A DNA stretch of 64,000 nt from an uncultured Lachnospiraceae bacterium (GTDB lineage Bacteria > Bacillota > Clostridia > Lachnospirales > Lachnospiraceae). Shown here piece after piece: positions 17,109 to 25,661 of this stretch. Under the pieces are notes generated by a model. That model worked only from the letters and a program-made list of their open reading frames with translations, had not been told where the DNA came from and searched no databases. Made by a program: the position numbers and the translations under genes. Within the stretch, counting starts at the first letter, position 1; every line of letters starts with the position of its first letter. Location: assembly GCA_910578475.1 (NCBI GenBank), contig CAJTRK010000010.1:1-64000 (forward strand), in the 5' to 3' direction.

Positions 17109-18404
17109 ATGGTCAAGGCAATTGTAGGCGCCAACTGGGGCGACGAGGGAAAAGGAAAAATTACGGATATGATGGCGGGAAAAGCCGATATCGTTATCCG
17201 TTTTCAGGGAGGCGCCAATGCGGGGCATACAATCGTAAATAATTATGGAAAATTTGCGCTGCATACGCTGCCGTCCGGGGTTTTTTACGACCATGTTACG
17301 AGCATTATCGGCAACGGTGTAGCGCTGAACATCCCGATTTTGTTTGGCGAAATCAAGTCGATTACGGACAGAAATGTGCCGAGTCCGAAGATTCTGGTGT
17401 CCGACCGCTGTCAGATTGTAATGCCTTATCATATTTTGTTCGACCAGTATGAGGAAGAACGGTTGGGCGGGAAATCTTTCGGTTCCACGAAATCGGGAAT
17501 CGCTCCTTTTTATTCCGATAAATATGCGAAAATCGGTTTTCAGGTGAGCGAACTTTTTGACGAAGAACTGCTCAGGGAAAAAGTGGAAAGAGTCTGCGAA
17601 ACAAAAAATGTCATATTGGAACATTTATACCATAAGCCGGTGATTCAGCCTGCCGGGCTTTTAGAGACGTTGCATCAGTACAGAGATATGATAGCGCCTT
17701 ATGTCTGTGACGTGTCCGCATATCTGGACCGGGCCTTAAAAGAGAATAAGACAATTTTGCTGGAAGGACAGCTTGGCACGCTGAAAGACCCGGACCACGG
17801 CATTTATCCGATGGTGACGTCATCGTCCACGTTAGCGGCTTACGGTGCAATCGGAGCGGGACTTCCGCCCTATGAAATCAAAGAGATAGTTACCGTCTGC
17901 AAGGCTTATTCTTCCGCGGTCGGCGCGGGGGCATTCGTTTCTGAGATTTTCGGGGAAGAAGCGGAAGAACTGAGACGCCGCGGCGGTGACGGCGGGGAGT
18001 ATGGCGCGACGACAGGCCGGCCGCGCCGTATGGGCTGGTTCGATTGTGTCGCTTCCAAATATGGCTGCCGTTTACAGGGGGCGACCGACGTTGCCTTTAC
18101 CGTATTGGATGTGCTCGGTTATCTGGATGAAATTCCGGTTTGCGTCGGTTATGAAATTGACGGCGAAGTGACGACGGAATTTCCGGTCACGGCGAAACTT
18201 GAGAAAGCGAAACCTGTTCTGGAAAAACTGCCGGGATGGAAAAGCGAAATACGCGGCATAAAAGATTATGAAAAACTGCCGGAAAACTGTCGGAACTATA
18301 TAGAATTTATCGAAAAGCAAATCGGTTATCCGATTACAATGGTCTCGAACGGACCGGGCCGGGAGGACATTATATTCAGAAAAAGCCCGATTGGCAGGAA
18401 ATAG
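17109..18404 (+). CDS. purA: Adenylosuccinate synthetase
   Basis: PurA condenses IMP with aspartate, using GTP, on the way to AMP. The 431-residue product has the GTP-binding GDEGKGK loop at its start, QGGANAGHT, and the late TTGRPRRMGW and STLAA motifs of the family. Two ATGs are in frame; GGAGG (17097-17101) is 7 bases from ATG 17109 but only 1 from ATG 17103, so 17109 is the start. It is monocistronic, with its own promoter and a terminator. The purC-F-B operon lies 2 kb upstream, separated by the DUF3990/DUF3791 pair and the transporter scar. Confidence 0.95.
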   Translation: MVKAIVGANWGDEGKGKITDMMAGKADIVIRFQGGANAGHTIVNNYGKFALHTLPSGVFYDHVTSIIGNGVALNIPILFGEIKSITDRNVPSPKILVSDRCQIVMPYHILFDQYEEERLGGKSFGSTKSGIAPFYSDKYAKIGFQVSELFDEELLREKVERVCETKNVILEHLYHKPVIQPAGLLETLHQYRDMIAPYVCDVSAYLDRALKENKTILLEGQLGTLKDPDHGIYPMVTSSSTLAAYGAIGAGLPPYEIKEIVTVCKAYSSAVGAGAFVSEIFGEEAEELRRRGGDGGEYGATTGRPRRMGWFDCVASKYGCRLQGATDVAFTVLDVLGYLDEIPVCVGYEIDGEVTTEFPVTAKLEKAKPVLEKLPGWKSEIRGIKDYEKLPENCRNYIEFIEKQIGYPITMVSNGPGREDIIFRKSPIGRK

Positions 18405-18416
18405 GAAAGAGACATG

Positions 18417-18446
18417 AAAAGCGCAGGCGGCGGTCTGCGCTTTTAG
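18417..18446 (+). terminator. purA terminator
   Basis: A 10-bp stem (18417-18426 with 18435-18444) ending in four T residues lies 12 bases after purA. Confidence 0.8.
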
Positions 18447-18627
18447 ATTGTATTTATTGCCGTTTTCCGGGGCGCTGTTTTTCACGTTTTCAATAACTTT
18501 TTCTCCCTTTTGGCAGGTTTTTCATAAAACTATTTGCACAGATGAAAAAAAAGCGATATGATAAGTAATTGAAAAAGCTCCGGCAAAGAATGCGAATGTT
18601 TTAGCCGGGCGGAAATGGAGAATTACG

Positions 18628-19377
18628 GTGATTATGCTGGAATTAAGAAATATTTCTTTTGAAGTTTCCGAAGAAGCAAACCAGAAAGAAATTGTCCGCG
18701 ATATCAGTCTGACAGTAGAGAATCACAAATTTACGGTGATTACCGGACCAAACGGCAGCGGTAAATCTACGCTGGCCAAACTGATTGCGGGAATAGAAAA
18801 GCCGACTTCCGGCCGGATTTATCTGGACGGAGTCGATATTACGGAAAAAAGCATTACGGAGCGCGCGCAAATGGGAATCGGTTATGCTTTTCAGCAGCCG
18901 GTGCGGTTCAAAGGGCTTGAAGTGGTTGATTTGCTCAGAATTGCATCCGGGAGGCAGCTTTCCGTTGCGGATGCCTGCGCATATCTGTCGGAAGTAGGGC
19001 TCTGCGCGAGAGACTATATCAGGCGGGAAGTCAACGCGAGCCTTTCCGGCGGAGAACTGAAACGTATCGAAATCGCGACGATACTTGCCAGAGGGAGCAG
19101 ACTGTCCGTCTTTGATGAGCCGGAGGCGGGAATCGACCTCTGGAGTTTTCAGAACCTGATTCAGGTCTTTGAGCGCATGCGGAAAAGAAATCAGGACGGT
19201 TCGATTCTTGTAATTTCCCATCAGGAGCGTATCCTGAATATTGCGGATGAAATCATTGTGGTCGCGGACGGCCGGGTGGCGCAGAGAGGAACGCGGGAAG
19301 AAATTCTGCCGGGACTGCTCGGAACTTCGGCGGCGGTTTCGAAGTGCACAGGGAATGAATTATTTCTAAGACAGTAA
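18628..19377 (+). CDS. SufC-like ATPase of a minimal Suf (SmsC-type) iron-sulfur system
   Basis: The 249-residue ABC ATPase has Walker A GPNGSGKST, a Q-loop FQQP, signature LSGGELKR, Walker B VFDEPEAGIDLWS and switch His in ISHQER. SufC proteins energise scaffold SufB(D) during Fe-S cluster assembly; the following gene is a SufB-like scaffold and the usual sufD, sufS and sufU neighbours are absent. This matches the two-gene SMS type. GTG 18628 has TGGAG 7 bases upstream; ATG 18634 would be too far. I infer a cytosolic SufCB complex; a different substrate cannot be excluded. Confidence 0.8.
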   Translation: MIMLELRNISFEVSEEANQKEIVRDISLTVENHKFTVITGPNGSGKSTLAKLIAGIEKPTSGRIYLDGVDITEKSITERAQMGIGYAFQQPVRFKGLEVVDLLRIASGRQLSVADACAYLSEVGLCARDYIRREVNASLSGGELKRIEIATILARGSRLSVFDEPEAGIDLWSFQNLIQVFERMRKRNQDGSILVISHQERILNIADEIIVVADGRVAQRGTREEILPGLLGTSAAVSKCTGNELFLRQ

Positions 19378-19424
19378 AGAACACTGTCTAAGAAATAAAC
19401 AGGCAAAAGGAAAGGAGCAATCCC

Positions 19425-20345
19425 ATGATTGATACAATACAGAAACGTCTTCTGGCGGAGGTGGCGGATTTGCACGAAGTGCCGGAAGGGGCCTATAATA
19501 TCCGGGCGAACGGACAGATGGAGTCGAGAAATACGACGGCGAATATCGATATCGTGTCCAAACAGGATGTGAGCGGCATCGATATTCATATCAAGCCGGG
19601 AACGAAGAACGAGAGCGTTCATATACCGGTCGTTTTAAGCCAGAGTGGTCTGAAAGAAATGGTTTATAATGATTTTTATATCGGGGAAGACGCCGACGTG
19701 ACGATTGTCGCAGGATGCGGTATTGATAACTGCGGGACGCAGGACTCCGAACATGACGGCATTCATCGTTTTTATCTCGGAAAAAATGCGAAAGTGAAAT
19801 ATGTGGAGAAACATTACGGTTCCGGCGGCGGAACGGGGAAGCGCATTTTAAATCCGGGGACGGAAGTCTATATGGAAGAAGACAGCTTCATGGAAATGGA
19901 GATGGTGCAGATTAAGGGCGTGGATTCTACCGCGCGGACGACGACGGCGAAACTGGAAGCGGGAGCCAAGCTCGTTGTCCGGGAAAGGCTGATGACCCAT
20001 GAAGACCAGCAGGCGGTCAGCAGCTACGAGGTATTTCTGAACGGAAAAGATGCCAGCGCGGACATCGTTTCCCGCTCGGTAGCCAGAGACACCTCTTACC
20101 AGAAGTTCGATTCCCGCATCATCGGAAATGTGTCATGCAGCGGCCATACGGAGTGCGATGCGATTATCATGGACGATGCCCGTATTCTGGCGATACCGCA
20201 GCTGGAGGCAAATGATGTGGATGCTGCGCTGATTCATGAGGCGGCAATCGGAAAGATTGCCGGAGAGCAGATTGTCAAGCTGATGACGCTTGGCCTGACG
20301 GAAACAGAAGCGGAAGAACAGATTATCAACGGTTTCCTGAAATAA
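19425..20345 (+). CDS. SufB/SufD-like scaffold protein (SmsB-type)
   Basis: The 306-residue product is the beta-helix domain of the SufB/SufD family without the long N-terminal part of full-size SufB (about 470 residues). Its C-terminal segment has the family pattern GHTECDAIIMDDARI, then PQLEANDVDAALIHEAAIGKI and LGLTETEAEEQIINGFL. Residues GCGIDNCGTQDSEHDGIHRF contain Cys and His that could bind metal. It follows the SufC-like gene with a 47-base gap and an AAAGGAG site, so they form a two-gene operon. It ends in a shared terminator with the convergent PurF paralogue. Confidence 0.85.
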   Translation: MIDTIQKRLLAEVADLHEVPEGAYNIRANGQMESRNTTANIDIVSKQDVSGIDIHIKPGTKNESVHIPVVLSQSGLKEMVYNDFYIGEDADVTIVAGCGIDNCGTQDSEHDGIHRFYLGKNAKVKYVEKHYGSGGGTGKRILNPGTEVYMEEDSFMEMEMVQIKGVDSTARTTTAKLEAGAKLVVRERLMTHEDQQAVSSYEVFLNGKDASADIVSRSVARDTSYQKFDSRIIGNVSCSGHTECDAIIMDDARILAIPQLEANDVDAALIHEAAIGKIAGEQIVKLMTLGLTETEAEEQIINGFLK

Positions 20346-20370
20346 AAAGCGCAGGCCCGAAAGCCTGCGC
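20344..20370. terminator. Terminator between the convergent SufB-like and PurF-like genes
   Basis: An 8-bp GC stem (20349-20356 with 20363-20370) has five A residues before it on the plus strand, giving a T run for the leftward gene. It may also stop rightward transcription. Confidence 0.7.
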
Positions 20371-20409
20371 ACCAGGAATTTACCGCATAGGTCCCTGTTT
20401 TGTTTCTGT

Positions 20410-21816
20410 TTATTCCCGGCCGTCCCAACAGTAAGTACACAATTTTGATTTATCGATGCCGACCGATTCAATCATATCATCCAGACGATTATAACGGAGA
20501 GAAGTGAAATTGAGCTTCTCTCTGATTTTTTCCAGCATATCGTGATACTGTGAAGATTCCGGGTCGGCGTATACGGCCAGATTCGGATATTTATTGTCCG
20601 TTTCCATTTCGTGGATGACCTGTCTTGTTATCAGTTCCATTTCGGAAGTAGAACGCGAGAAATTCAAATATTTACAGCCAAATAGCAGCGGCGGGCAGGC
20701 AGGTCTGATATGAACCTCTTTTGCGCCGCTCTGATACAGAAATTCGGTGGTCTCCCGCAGCTGTGTTCCACGCACGATGGAATCGTCGATTAACAGAAGG
20801 CTGCGGTCTTTGATAAGGTCGTGTACCGGAATCAGTTTCATTTTGGCGATAAGCTTCCGTTTGCTCTGTATCGTCGGCATAAAGGAACGGGGCCAGGTCG
20901 GCGTATACTTAATGAAGGGTCTGGAAAAAGGAATTCCCGACTCGTTTGCATAGCCGATTGCGTGCGCCGTGCCGGAATCCGGTACGCCCGCGACGATATC
21001 GGGCTGTACATCGTCTCTCTGCGCCAGTTTGGCGCCGCAGTTATAGCGCATTTGCTCCACGCTGATGCCCTCGTAGGAAGAGGACGGATAACCGTAGTAA
21101 ACCCAAAGGAATGTGCAGATTTTCATTTCGCTGCCGGGCGCGGCGAGTGTTCTTACGCCTTCCGGCGTGATAATCGCGATTTCTCCGGGGCCCAGTTCTT
21201 TTTCATCCTGATAGCCCAGATTCAGGTAGGCGAAGCTCTCAAATGAGACACAGCAGCCGGATTCCTTTTTTCCGACAACAAGAGGCGTGCGTCCCAGACG
21301 GTCTCTGGCGGCATAAATGCCTTTCGGCGTCATGAGCAGCATCGTCATGGAACCCTCGATAAGTTCCTGTGCGAACTGTAAACCTTCAATTAAATTTTCT
21401 TTCTGATTGACGATAGCGGCCACGAGTTCGGTCGCGTTGATATCTCCGCCGCTCATTTCCAGAAAATGAGCGTGCCCGCTTTGAAAAAGCTGTTCGACGA
21501 TTTTTTCTTTGTTATTGATTTTGCCGACGGTGGTGATGGCATATGTACCGTGATGAGAACGGATAATCAAAGGCTGAGGCTCATAATCGGATATGCAGCC
21601 GATGCCTAACGTTCCGCTCATTTTATTGATATCTTTATCGAATTTGGTCCGAAACGGCGCATTTTCAATGTTGTGAATGGCACGGTCAAATCCGTGCTCC
21701 TTACTGTAAACGGCCATACCCGCCCGCCTTGTTCCGAGATGGGAATGATAATCCGTGCCGAAAAATAAATCAAAAGTGCAGTCTTCCTTAGATGTGACGC
21801 CAAAAAATCCGCCCAT
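20410..21816 (-). CDS. PurF paralogue without the catalytic cysteine
   Basis: The 468-residue leftward product is PurF-like over its full length but starts MGGFFGV, so Gly2 stands where the N-terminal nucleophile Cys should be. The oxyanion motif HNGN has become TVGKINN. In contrast the PRPP loop is intact (LLIDDSIVRGT) and the Fe-S cysteines remain (CTFLWVYYGY, ACPPLLFGC, CTYCWDG). It therefore should not hydrolyse glutamine by the usual route. It could use free ammonia, bind PRPP as a sensor, or do another phosphoribosyl reaction. ATG 21816 has GGAGG 6 bases upstream; the longer frame to 22029 has no support. A canonical purF is at 12129, so this is a second copy with a divergent role. Confidence 0.85.
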   Translation of the reverse strand: MGGFFGVTSKEDCTFDLFFGTDYHSHLGTRRAGMAVYSKEHGFDRAIHNIENAPFRTKFDKDINKMSGTLGIGCISDYEPQPLIIRSHHGTYAITTVGKINNKEKIVEQLFQSGHAHFLEMSGGDINATELVAAIVNQKENLIEGLQFAQELIEGSMTMLLMTPKGIYAARDRLGRTPLVVGKKESGCCVSFESFAYLNLGYQDEKELGPGEIAIITPEGVRTLAAPGSEMKICTFLWVYYGYPSSSYEGISVEQMRYNCGAKLAQRDDVQPDIVAGVPDSGTAHAIGYANESGIPFSRPFIKYTPTWPRSFMPTIQSKRKLIAKMKLIPVHDLIKDRSLLLIDDSIVRGTQLRETTEFLYQSGAKEVHIRPACPPLLFGCKYLNFSRSTSEMELITRQVIHEMETDNKYPNLAVYADPESSQYHDMLEKIREKLNFTSLRYNRLDDMIESVGIDKSKLCTYCWDGRE

Positions 21817-21948
21817 AATTTCCTCCATGTTCTGTCTTTGCGCATAAGATGTTAATAATACCACTATTAGTATATTAAAATTCATCGGACAGGGCAATGG
21901 GTATTTGAAAAAAATGAAATCAGAAAAATGAAAACGACTCGTTTCGGC

Positions 21949-21977
21949 TTGACGTTTTGTCCGATAACCGTTATAAT
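21949..21977 (+). promoter_or_regulatory. Promoter for the riboswitch-controlled exporter gene
   Basis: TTGACG (21949-21954) and TATAAT (21972-21977) have an ideal 17-base spacer, immediately before the riboswitch. Confidence 0.75.
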
Positions 21978-21986
21978 ACATACAAA

Positions 21987-22069
21987 ATGAGGGAGTAGTC
22001 GGCGTCGTCCGGGCGCGGTATATCAACATACTGGCGAAAGCCTGGTATATCTTAATTGATGAGACTCAT
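21987..22069 (+). ncRNA. yybP-ykoY (manganese) riboswitch aptamer
   Basis: The 5' end carries ATGAGGGAGTAG (21987-21998) and the 3' end GATGAGACTCAT (22058-22069). The outer ATGAG/CTCAT arms (21987-21991 with 22065-22069) close a stem with GGGAGTAG on one side and GAGA on the other, which is the yybP-ykoY pattern. These aptamers sense Mn2+ and lie before manganese exporters; the gene downstream is a GDT1-family exporter, which supports the call. A terminator lies between aptamer and gene, so Mn2+ would be expected to prevent termination. Confidence 0.7.
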
Positions 22070-22140
22070 GTGGGGCATGGATTGCTGTACATGTGTCTTT
22101 TTCATTTTATAGGAAATTGCTGTAATCTCAGTGGATGCTG

Positions 22141-22170
22141 AAACGCAGGCTGTCCGACCTGCGTTTTTTT
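22141..22170 (+). terminator. Riboswitch expression-platform terminator
   Basis: A perfect 9-bp stem (22141-22149 with 22158-22166) ends in a run of T residues. It lies 72 bases after the aptamer and about 100 before the exporter gene, so it is suited to riboswitch control. ATTGCTGTA occurs at about 22081, 22116 and 22230 around it. Confidence 0.75.
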
Positions 22171-22267
22171 GTTCCCGCGGACAATGAGCCTGGCTCTGTG
22201 TCTTCACGGGTATCTGATTTCATAAAAGATTGCTGTAATTGCGGCGGCAGGGAAAGGAAGCGATAAG

Positions 22268-22951
22268 ATGAGCGTTTTTCTGACTGTTCTATTAACGATT
22301 TTCATTGCGGAGATGGGGGACAAGACGCAGCTTTTGCTCGTGGCGATGGCCGGAAAATATAAGGTTTCCCATATTCTGACAGGAACCTGGCTTGCGACAA
22401 TTCTTTTGAATGTTCTGGCCGTTGGGGTGGGAGCGGCGCTTGGCAGCTATCTGGATATGCGGATTATCAAGCTGGCGGCAGGCATTGCTTTCTTCTGGTT
22501 CGCCTGGTCAACGTTAAAAGGAGAAGAAGAGGAAGAAGAAAAGGAAATAAAACACAAGGTCAGTCCTGTTCTGGCGATTTTCGGCTCCTTTTTCATAGGG
22601 GAACTGGGGGATAAGACACAGCTTTCCGCGATTACGCTTGCGGCCAATTATACACAGCATCAGTTTATGAGCGCTTTTCAGGTATTCCTCGGATGTACAC
22701 TTGGCCTGATATTGGCCGATTTGATTGGTTTAATCGTCGGCGTTGTTTTAAAGAGCAAGATGCCTACCGGCATTTTAAATACGCTTTCGTTTGCGATTTT
22801 TGCGGTCTTCGGAGAAATCAGCATAAGGGACGCCATGTTGCTGATTTTTGGAGCCGGTGCAAAAGCCGTGGCAGGACATCTTATCATAACAGTTGTTTTT
22901 GCTGTGTTATGTCTGTACGCTTTTGTGAAAAGAAGGGCCGGGAAGCATTGA
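22268..22951 (+). CDS. GDT1/TMEM165 (UPF0016) family Mn2+ transporter
   Basis: The 227-residue membrane protein has the two inverted-repeat halves of this family, each with its E-x-G-D-K-T motif: AEMGDKTQLL at about residues 15-24 and GELGDKTQLS at about 113-122. An acidic loop (EEEEEEKE) separates the halves. About six membrane segments are visible. Bacterial relatives (MneA) export Mn2+. A GGAAAGGAAG site precedes ATG 22268, and the manganese riboswitch upstream points to Mn2+ efflux here. Confidence 0.85.
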   Translation: MSVFLTVLLTIFIAEMGDKTQLLLVAMAGKYKVSHILTGTWLATILLNVLAVGVGAALGSYLDMRIIKLAAGIAFFWFAWSTLKGEEEEEEKEIKHKVSPVLAIFGSFFIGELGDKTQLSAITLAANYTQHQFMSAFQVFLGCTLGLILADLIGLIVGVVLKSKMPTGILNTLSFAIFAVFGEISIRDAMLLIFGAGAKAVAGHLIITVVFAVLCLYAFVKRRAGKH

Positions 22952-23012
22952 AACGACCGAAGCGTTCCGGTAAGAGGCTGTTTGGAGTAAATGGGGAAAG
23001 GACGTTATCCAT

Positions 23013-23996
23013 ATGATTTTTAAATGTCAAAATTGCGGTGGTAATGCGATTTACGAACCATCCAGGAAAAGAATGTATTGTCCGCACTGTGAAAGCATGG
23101 ACAGCGAGAATATCATCCATGAAGACTCGATGACAAAGTGCGGGAACTGCGGTGCGCCGATGACACCCGGCCAGTATACGTCGGCAGGAAAATGTATGCA
23201 CTGTGGCAGTTATATTGTTTATGATGAAAGAGTCGGAGGCATTTTTGAGCCGCATTCGATACTGCCGTTTAAGCTGAATAAGGATATGGCGGTTGAACGG
23301 CTGAATCAGGAGTTTCATAAAAAGACTTTTCTTCCGACCGGGTTTCTTTCTCAGAAGAGTCTGGAAAAGTTACAGGGAATCTACGTTCCTTTCTGGCTGT
23401 ACGATTATCAGGCGCATTATGATTTCGAAGGGGAAGGCACGAAAGTACGAAGCTGGCGGCAGGGAGATACGGAATATACGGAGACTTCCTATTTTCATAT
23501 TATCAGGCAGATGGATGCGGATTTCGATAAAGTTCCCGTCGATGCGTCTTTTGTGATGGATGACGGCGAAATGGATTTGATGGAGCCTTACGCCTATCAG
23601 GAACTGGAAGATTTTGACCCGAAATATATGTCCGGTTTTGACGGAGAAGTATATAACCAGAGCGCACCGGAATTAGAAGGGCGTGCGCAGGTGAAGGTGC
23701 GGGATGCGTCGGAAGTGTTGATGAAAGGTTCCCTTGCAGGATACAGCAGCATTCGGCCCGGGCGGAAAAATTTGAACCTGAACAGGAATGGAGTCCGTTT
23801 TGTTCTTATGCCGGTGTGGATGTACCTGTACCAGTATCAGGGGAAAACATGGCGGTTTCATGTAAACGGTCAGACAGGAAAAGTGGTCGGGAAGACGCCG
23901 GTGTCCGGGAAAAAAGTGATTTTGTACGGTCTGACGGCAATGGTTTCCGTCAGTGCGTTTTTTTATCTGATAGGTGGGATTCTGGGGATGCTGTAA
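23013..23996 (+). CDS. Membrane protein with two N-terminal zinc ribbons
   Basis: The 327-residue product starts with two zinc ribbons: Cys5, 8, 23, 26 and Cys43, 46, 61, 64. A mixed beta domain follows, with repeated aromatic strands (QGIYVPFWLYDYQAHYDFEG, FVLMPVWMYLYQYQG), and one C-terminal membrane segment at about residues 300-322. The ribbons should be cytoplasmic. Similar proteins are usually annotated only as zinc-ribbon or TFIIB-zinc-ribbon proteins. A GGGGAAAGGA site precedes ATG 23013. It is the first of two genes on the strand, 80 bases before the TPM protein. Function unknown. Confidence 0.65.
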   Translation: MIFKCQNCGGNAIYEPSRKRMYCPHCESMDSENIIHEDSMTKCGNCGAPMTPGQYTSAGKCMHCGSYIVYDERVGGIFEPHSILPFKLNKDMAVERLNQEFHKKTFLPTGFLSQKSLEKLQGIYVPFWLYDYQAHYDFEGEGTKVRSWRQGDTEYTETSYFHIIRQMDADFDKVPVDASFVMDDGEMDLMEPYAYQELEDFDPKYMSGFDGEVYNQSAPELEGRAQVKVRDASEVLMKGSLAGYSSIRPGRKNLNLNRNGVRFVLMPVWMYLYQYQGKTWRFHVNGQTGKVVGKTPVSGKKVILYGLTAMVSVSAFFYLIGGILGML

Positions 23997-24041
23997 ACGG
24001 AGAAATTTAAACGCCTGCCGAAAGCAGACAGATGGCTGCAG

Positions 24042-24078
24042 ACTTGCAGGCTAAGAGAAAGGCATAGTTATAAATATG
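24042..24078 (+). repeat. Shared 37-base leader, copy 1
   Basis: These 37 bases include the ribosome site GAGAAAGG and end with the ATG of the next gene. They match 28386-28422 in 34 of 37 positions, although the genes that follow are unrelated. Confidence 0.6.
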
Positions 24079-24957
24079 AGAGAATATTTCAGATATTTTA
24101 AATGGGTCTTTATTGTGCTTGCCGCGCTGACGGTGGTTCTTGGCATTGTGAAAGGCGTGCAGGGATTTGCGGCAATGACCGGAACGCATGAACGGACAAA
24201 TACGGAGTGTGCGACTACGCAGCGCGTATTCGACAGTGCGGATGTACTGTCGGATAAAGAAGAAAAGAAACTGGAAGAGCTGATTGCCAGAAGAGAAAAG
24301 CAGACAGGATGCGATATCGTCCTTGTTACGCTGTGTGAGTCACTGGAGGAGTACGCAAGGGAGATTGAACCGGATGTGCCTTATAATCAGTTCGTCAGAA
24401 TTTTTGCCGAAGAATATTATGAGGAAAATAATTTCGGGTACAATAAACCGAACGGAGACGGCGTTATACTGGTCGATAACTGGTTCCGGGAGGCTGACGG
24501 AAAGATACATACATGGTTTTGCACCACCGGCATTGTCAAAGATGCTTATTCGGATGCGGATATCGACCATATTCTGGATGAGGTGTATCGTTATGTGGAA
24601 AATAATCCATATCGCGCATATAAAACTTATGTAAACGAGTTTTACCGCCATATGACGGGAAAACGGGTTTTAAATGTGAATATGCCGGGATGGTTTCCGA
24701 TACTGGCCGGAATCATAGCACTTGTTATTTTTGTTCCGGCAAACTGGAAGGCGGGAAGCGGAAAAAAAACGACGAATGCGTCCACCTATCTGGAAGGGGG
24801 CGTGGAGCATTTTACAAATAAACAGGATATCTTTCTGCGGAAGTCCGTCACCAAACGCCATATCGAATCGAGCAGCGGAGGAGGAGGCGGCAGCAGAGGA
24901 AGCGGCGGAGGCGGTGGCGGAGGAGGAAGCCACGGAGGAGGCGGCCACAGCCGATAA
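24076..24957 (+). CDS. TPM-domain membrane protein with Gly-rich tail
   Basis: The 293-residue product has an N-terminal membrane anchor (about residues 9-28), a TPM (TLP18.3/Psb32/MOLO-1) domain at about 45-190 with RVFDSADVLSDKEEKKLEEL at its start and the GDGVILVDN strand, a second membrane segment at about 212-228 and a tail of Gly and Ser runs to the end. The domain would face outside. Such proteins belong to the YgcG-like group and are linked to membrane or envelope functions that remain unclear. ATG 24076 lies in the shared leader repeat. Confidence 0.75.
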   Translation: MREYFRYFKWVFIVLAALTVVLGIVKGVQGFAAMTGTHERTNTECATTQRVFDSADVLSDKEEKKLEELIARREKQTGCDIVLVTLCESLEEYAREIEPDVPYNQFVRIFAEEYYEENNFGYNKPNGDGVILVDNWFREADGKIHTWFCTTGIVKDAYSDADIDHILDEVYRYVENNPYRAYKTYVNEFYRHMTGKRVLNVNMPGWFPILAGIIALVIFVPANWKAGSGKKTTNASTYLEGGVEHFTNKQDIFLRKSVTKRHIESSSGGGGGSRGSGGGGGGGGSHGGGGHSR

Positions 24958-24967
24958 CCCCTGCGGT

Positions 24968-25010
24968 ATTCGCCAAATGCTCCTGCAGACACGGCGTTTG
25001 GCGAAATTAT
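24968..25010 (+). other. Hairpin in the gap after the TPM gene
   Basis: A stem of about 12 bp (TTCGCCAAATGC at about 24970 with GCGTTTGGCGAA at about 24996) has a 13-base loop. It has no T run. Confidence 0.4.
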
Positions 25011-25020
25011 CCACAGCAAT

Positions 25021-25056
25021 AAAAAACAACCCACATGACGGTATGGGTTGTTTTTT
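25021..25056. terminator. Bidirectional terminator between the TPM gene and rpsT
   Basis: A perfect 13-bp stem (25021-25033 with 25044-25056) has A and T runs at its outer ends, so it serves both convergent genes. Confidence 0.9.
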
Positions 25057-25103
25057 ATATTGGAATGTTTATATTCTTCAATCAATCGTTATGAAGACAG
25101 CCC

Positions 25104-25367
25104 TTAAGCCATCTTATTAACTGTCTGTGCTAAACGGGATACTTTTCTGGCAGCAGTATTCTTGTGGAATACGCCCTTCGAAGTGGCCTTATCAATTGTA
25201 GACGTAGCAGCCAGTAATGCAGACTTTGCAGCTTCCTTGTCGTTCGCGGCAACAGCAGCAGTTACTTTCTTCACAGCAGTCTTAACGCCGGATTTAATAG
25301 CTTTATTCTTATCCGCCTTTGTTCTGTTTACTAAAATTCTTTTCTTTGCTGATTTGATATTAGCCAA
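25104..25367 (-). CDS. rpsT: 30S ribosomal protein S20
   Basis: S20 is a helical 16S rRNA-binding protein of the small subunit. The 87-residue leftward product starts ANIKSAKKRILVNRTKADKN after the start residue and is rich in Lys and Ala, with the ATSKGVFHKNTAARKVSRL segment typical of S20. TTG 25367 is the start: AGGAGG lies 8 bases upstream, and the family begins at this residue. A longer GTG at 25376 overlaps the ribosome site. Confidence 0.95.
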   Translation of the reverse strand: MANIKSAKKRILVNRTKADKNKAIKSGVKTAVKKVTAAVAANDKEAAKSALLAATSTIDKATSKGVFHKNTAARKVSRLAQTVNKMA

Positions 25368-25455
25368 GATGCACACCTCCTATTACAATCAGATTTTTAA
25401 GGAAAGTGTCTCATTAATCCGGACACGGACGTTTTAATGGAAACACACAGCTATT

Positions 25456-25484
25456 ATTGTAGAATAAACACTAAATTCTGTCAA
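25456..25484 (-). promoter_or_regulatory. rpsT promoter
   Basis: On the minus strand TTGACA (25479-25484) and TACAAT (25456-25461) have a 17-base spacer, as expected for a strongly expressed ribosomal protein gene. Confidence 0.8.
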
Positions 25485-25508
25485 TACATAATTTGGACAT
25501 TTTTGCGA

Positions 25509-25645
25509 AAACTAAAGCCATGCACTTTACCACAAAAACAGACAGATTGTGCTTGCACAAATCTGACTGCTTTTGGGGTAAAGTATAGGGCGCAGCCCGA
25601 ACCGAGATGAAGCGGAGCGGAATCGAGGTTGCATGGCTTTAGTTT
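25509..25645 (+). repeat. 137-bp structured element with 16-bp terminal inverted repeats
   Basis: Perfect 16-bp arms (25509-25524 with 25630-25645) enclose further nested stems: 25525-25531 with 25577-25583, a helix around 25543-25566, and a GGGC/GCCC hairpin at 25588-25598. It contains no convincing gene and lies between the divergent rpsT and gpr genes. Confidence 0.6.
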
Positions 25646-25661
25646 CCCAGTAAGCCAGGAT

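Noticed and set aside
20410..22029. Longer start for the PurF paralogue
   Set aside because: The extra 71 residues have no match to PurF and run across the riboswitch promoter of the divergent gene; ATG 21816 has a good ribosome site.
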